A DNA stretch of 64,000 nucleotides from Peronospora farinosa (lineage: Eukaryota; Oomycota; Peronosporomycetes; Peronosporales; Peronosporaceae). Location: contig CANTFK010000072.1 in the NCBI GenBank assembly GCA_947646735.1, positions 124,001-188,000 of the forward strand, in the 5' to 3' direction. The notes under the pieces are model-generated. The model saw nothing but the letters and a program-made list of their open reading frames with translations. It searched no databases and was not told the origin of the DNA. The position numbers and the translations under genes were made by a program. This document shows, piece by piece, positions 62,922-64,000 of this stretch (within the stretch, counting starts at the first letter, position 1; each line of letters opens with the position of its first letter).

Positions 62922-64000
62922 GATCTCGCTGTGGTTGCGCCACCACAGCTAGAGGAAGTCGATGGAACAAGTTTCATCGAGCCTGCGGGAATAAGTCCCC
63001 AGGAAATAATCACTGAGGGAATAAGTCCCCAGTGCCCTGAGGGAATAAGTCCCCAGGAAGTAACCGAGACGTTGAACGTCTTGGTTAATGACGGATCAAA
63101 CGTAGGCGCTTATACGCTTGATCTGATCGCGCCTCCGAAATTAACTTCGGAGATAACTCAGTTGCCTACGCTAGAACCTAAAAGGTTCTTGCGTGATCTG
63201 CGTAGTGGCAAAGTCAAGCAGATCTGTGTGCTCGTCGCAGAAGACGAGTACATGACTGACATTCGGTCAGCAACAGTTTTTGCCGAGAACGAACGGGTTC
63301 TCAGCAGCTCATCAATGGACGAAAGCGTCCTTGATAAGACGACTCGGATTGAACGATATACATCGCAATCCTGGGAGTCGCTGAAGTCAAATCCTTTGTA
63401 CAAGGATTTGGTCGAATTCAAGGATGTATTCCCTGAATCCGTTCCGTGCGAGTTGCCTAAGGATAAAGGCACTCGACACGAGATCGACCTTGTTCCTGGC
63501 ACAAAATATTGTGTCATGAAGCAGTGGCCACTGCCTCGGGAACAGGTCGAGGCGATCGACAAGTTCTTTGCCGATCGCCTAGCAGCGGGCCATGTGAGGG
63601 AGTCAACTTCACCTCACAGCTCTCCGACCTTCTGTGTGCGCAAGGCCACAGGAGGGTGGCGGATAGTGCACGCGTTCAATAAGTTGAACGCTGCAACGAT
63701 ACCGGCGCAAACGCCAATATCGAGAAAGGACGTAATCATAGATGGTATGTCTAAGAGTACCATCTTTTCGTCCATGGATCTGATGGATGGTTTCTATCAG
63801 ATCCTAATGCGTGAACGGGACATCCCGTACACAGCAGTGAGCACTCCCAGTGGTATGCTCTGGGAATGGTTGGTGATGCCGCAAGGGCTCAGTAATGCAC
63901 CAGCCACATTCAATAGATGTGTTTCACATCTATTGAGACCGGTGCGCGAATTCGCACCGAGTTACTTCGATGATGTGTTCGTCCATAGTCAAGCTATGGA
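62922..64000 (+). CDS. pol: Gypsy reverse transcriptase, partial (runs off right edge)
   Basis: Open in one frame from 62922 to the window end. The start has three 18-bp repeats encoding EGISPQ (62988-63055). RT motifs: GTRHEIDLVPGTKYCV, SPTFCVRKATGGWRIVHAFNK, FSSMDLMDGFYQILM, WLVMPQGLSNAPATFNR and the catalytic YFDDVFVHS (about 63964-63990). No lesion seen in the RT itself. RNase H and integrase lie beyond the edge. Confidence 0.9.

Larger units (their letters stand above)
60460..64000 (+). mobile_element. Ty3/Gypsy element, 5' part, runs off right edge; hairpin-rich
   Basis: LTR, primer site, gag, protease and most of RT in order. Few lesions compared with the other elements, and the RT catalytic box is intact. 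Coding and LTR sequence alike consist of consecutive short perfect inverted repeats (see findings). Confidence 0.92.

Noticed and set aside
63158..63562. 134-residue minus-strand frame opposite the RT
   Set aside because: Opposite strand of conserved RT motifs, no own features.
1..64000. tRNA, rRNA or other structured RNA genes
   Set aside because: No cloverleaf with A and B boxes or rRNA core sequence noticed by eye; a covariance-model scan would be needed to exclude small ones.

Overview
The window looks like gene-sparse, retrotransposon-dense DNA from a peronosporalean oomycete (Phytophthora or downy-mildew type). Support: short 65-135 bp introns in host genes, oomycete-type Ty3/Gypsy and Ty1/Copia elements, a small secreted protein pair, and decayed RXLR-type (W-motif) effector fragments. 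Everything was read by eye from the sequence; no database or alignment was run.

Layout. 1-3605: 5' half of a minus-strand Gypsy element running off the left edge. 3607-16130: a large inverted repeat (arms about 3.6 kb, 86-bp spacer at 12428-12513). Each arm carries a DNAJC3/P58IPK-like TPR-DnaJ gene and an identical small secreted protein gene; the left arm is broken by a 5.2-kb Copia element with a 5-bp target duplication. 16307-18275: hairpin repeats and a mosaic of LTR fragments. 19045-26524: two intact minus-strand host genes, an NVL/Rix7-type AAA ATPase and a TMEM94/P-type-ATPase-like membrane protein. 27061-27560: three 170-bp tandem repeats. 27600-39735: a decayed plus-strand Gypsy truncated by a decayed minus-strand Gypsy, which in turn abuts an LTR plus gag of a third. 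40741-43228: effector, Copia and LTR scraps. 43713-51109: a host-gene island (Tudor-like membrane protein, SHAQKYF MYB factor, ALG1 mannosyltransferase, a small basic ALY/UIF-like protein, acyl-protein thioesterase). 51269-57850: a young Gypsy (LTRs about 99% identical, 5-bp TSD) that has lost its reverse transcriptase. 58971-60459: LTRs interleaved with duplicated RXLR-effector remnants. 60460-64000: the 5' part of a relatively well preserved Gypsy running off the right edge.

The most unusual signals are (i) the Gypsy families at 51-57 kb and especially 60.46-64.0 kb, which are written as an almost continuous chain of short perfect inverted repeats in LTR and coding sequence alike; (ii) a long antisense open frame between the pol gene and the 3' LTR of the 51-57 kb element, with start-proximal antisense frames in the same place in two other elements; and (iii) the palindrome, whose arms are 6-14% different at the outer edge but nearly identical inside, as expected of arm-to-arm gene conversion.

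The host genes are not an operon and belong to unrelated housekeeping pathways (ribosome biogenesis, N-glycosylation, ER folding, depalmitoylation, transcription).
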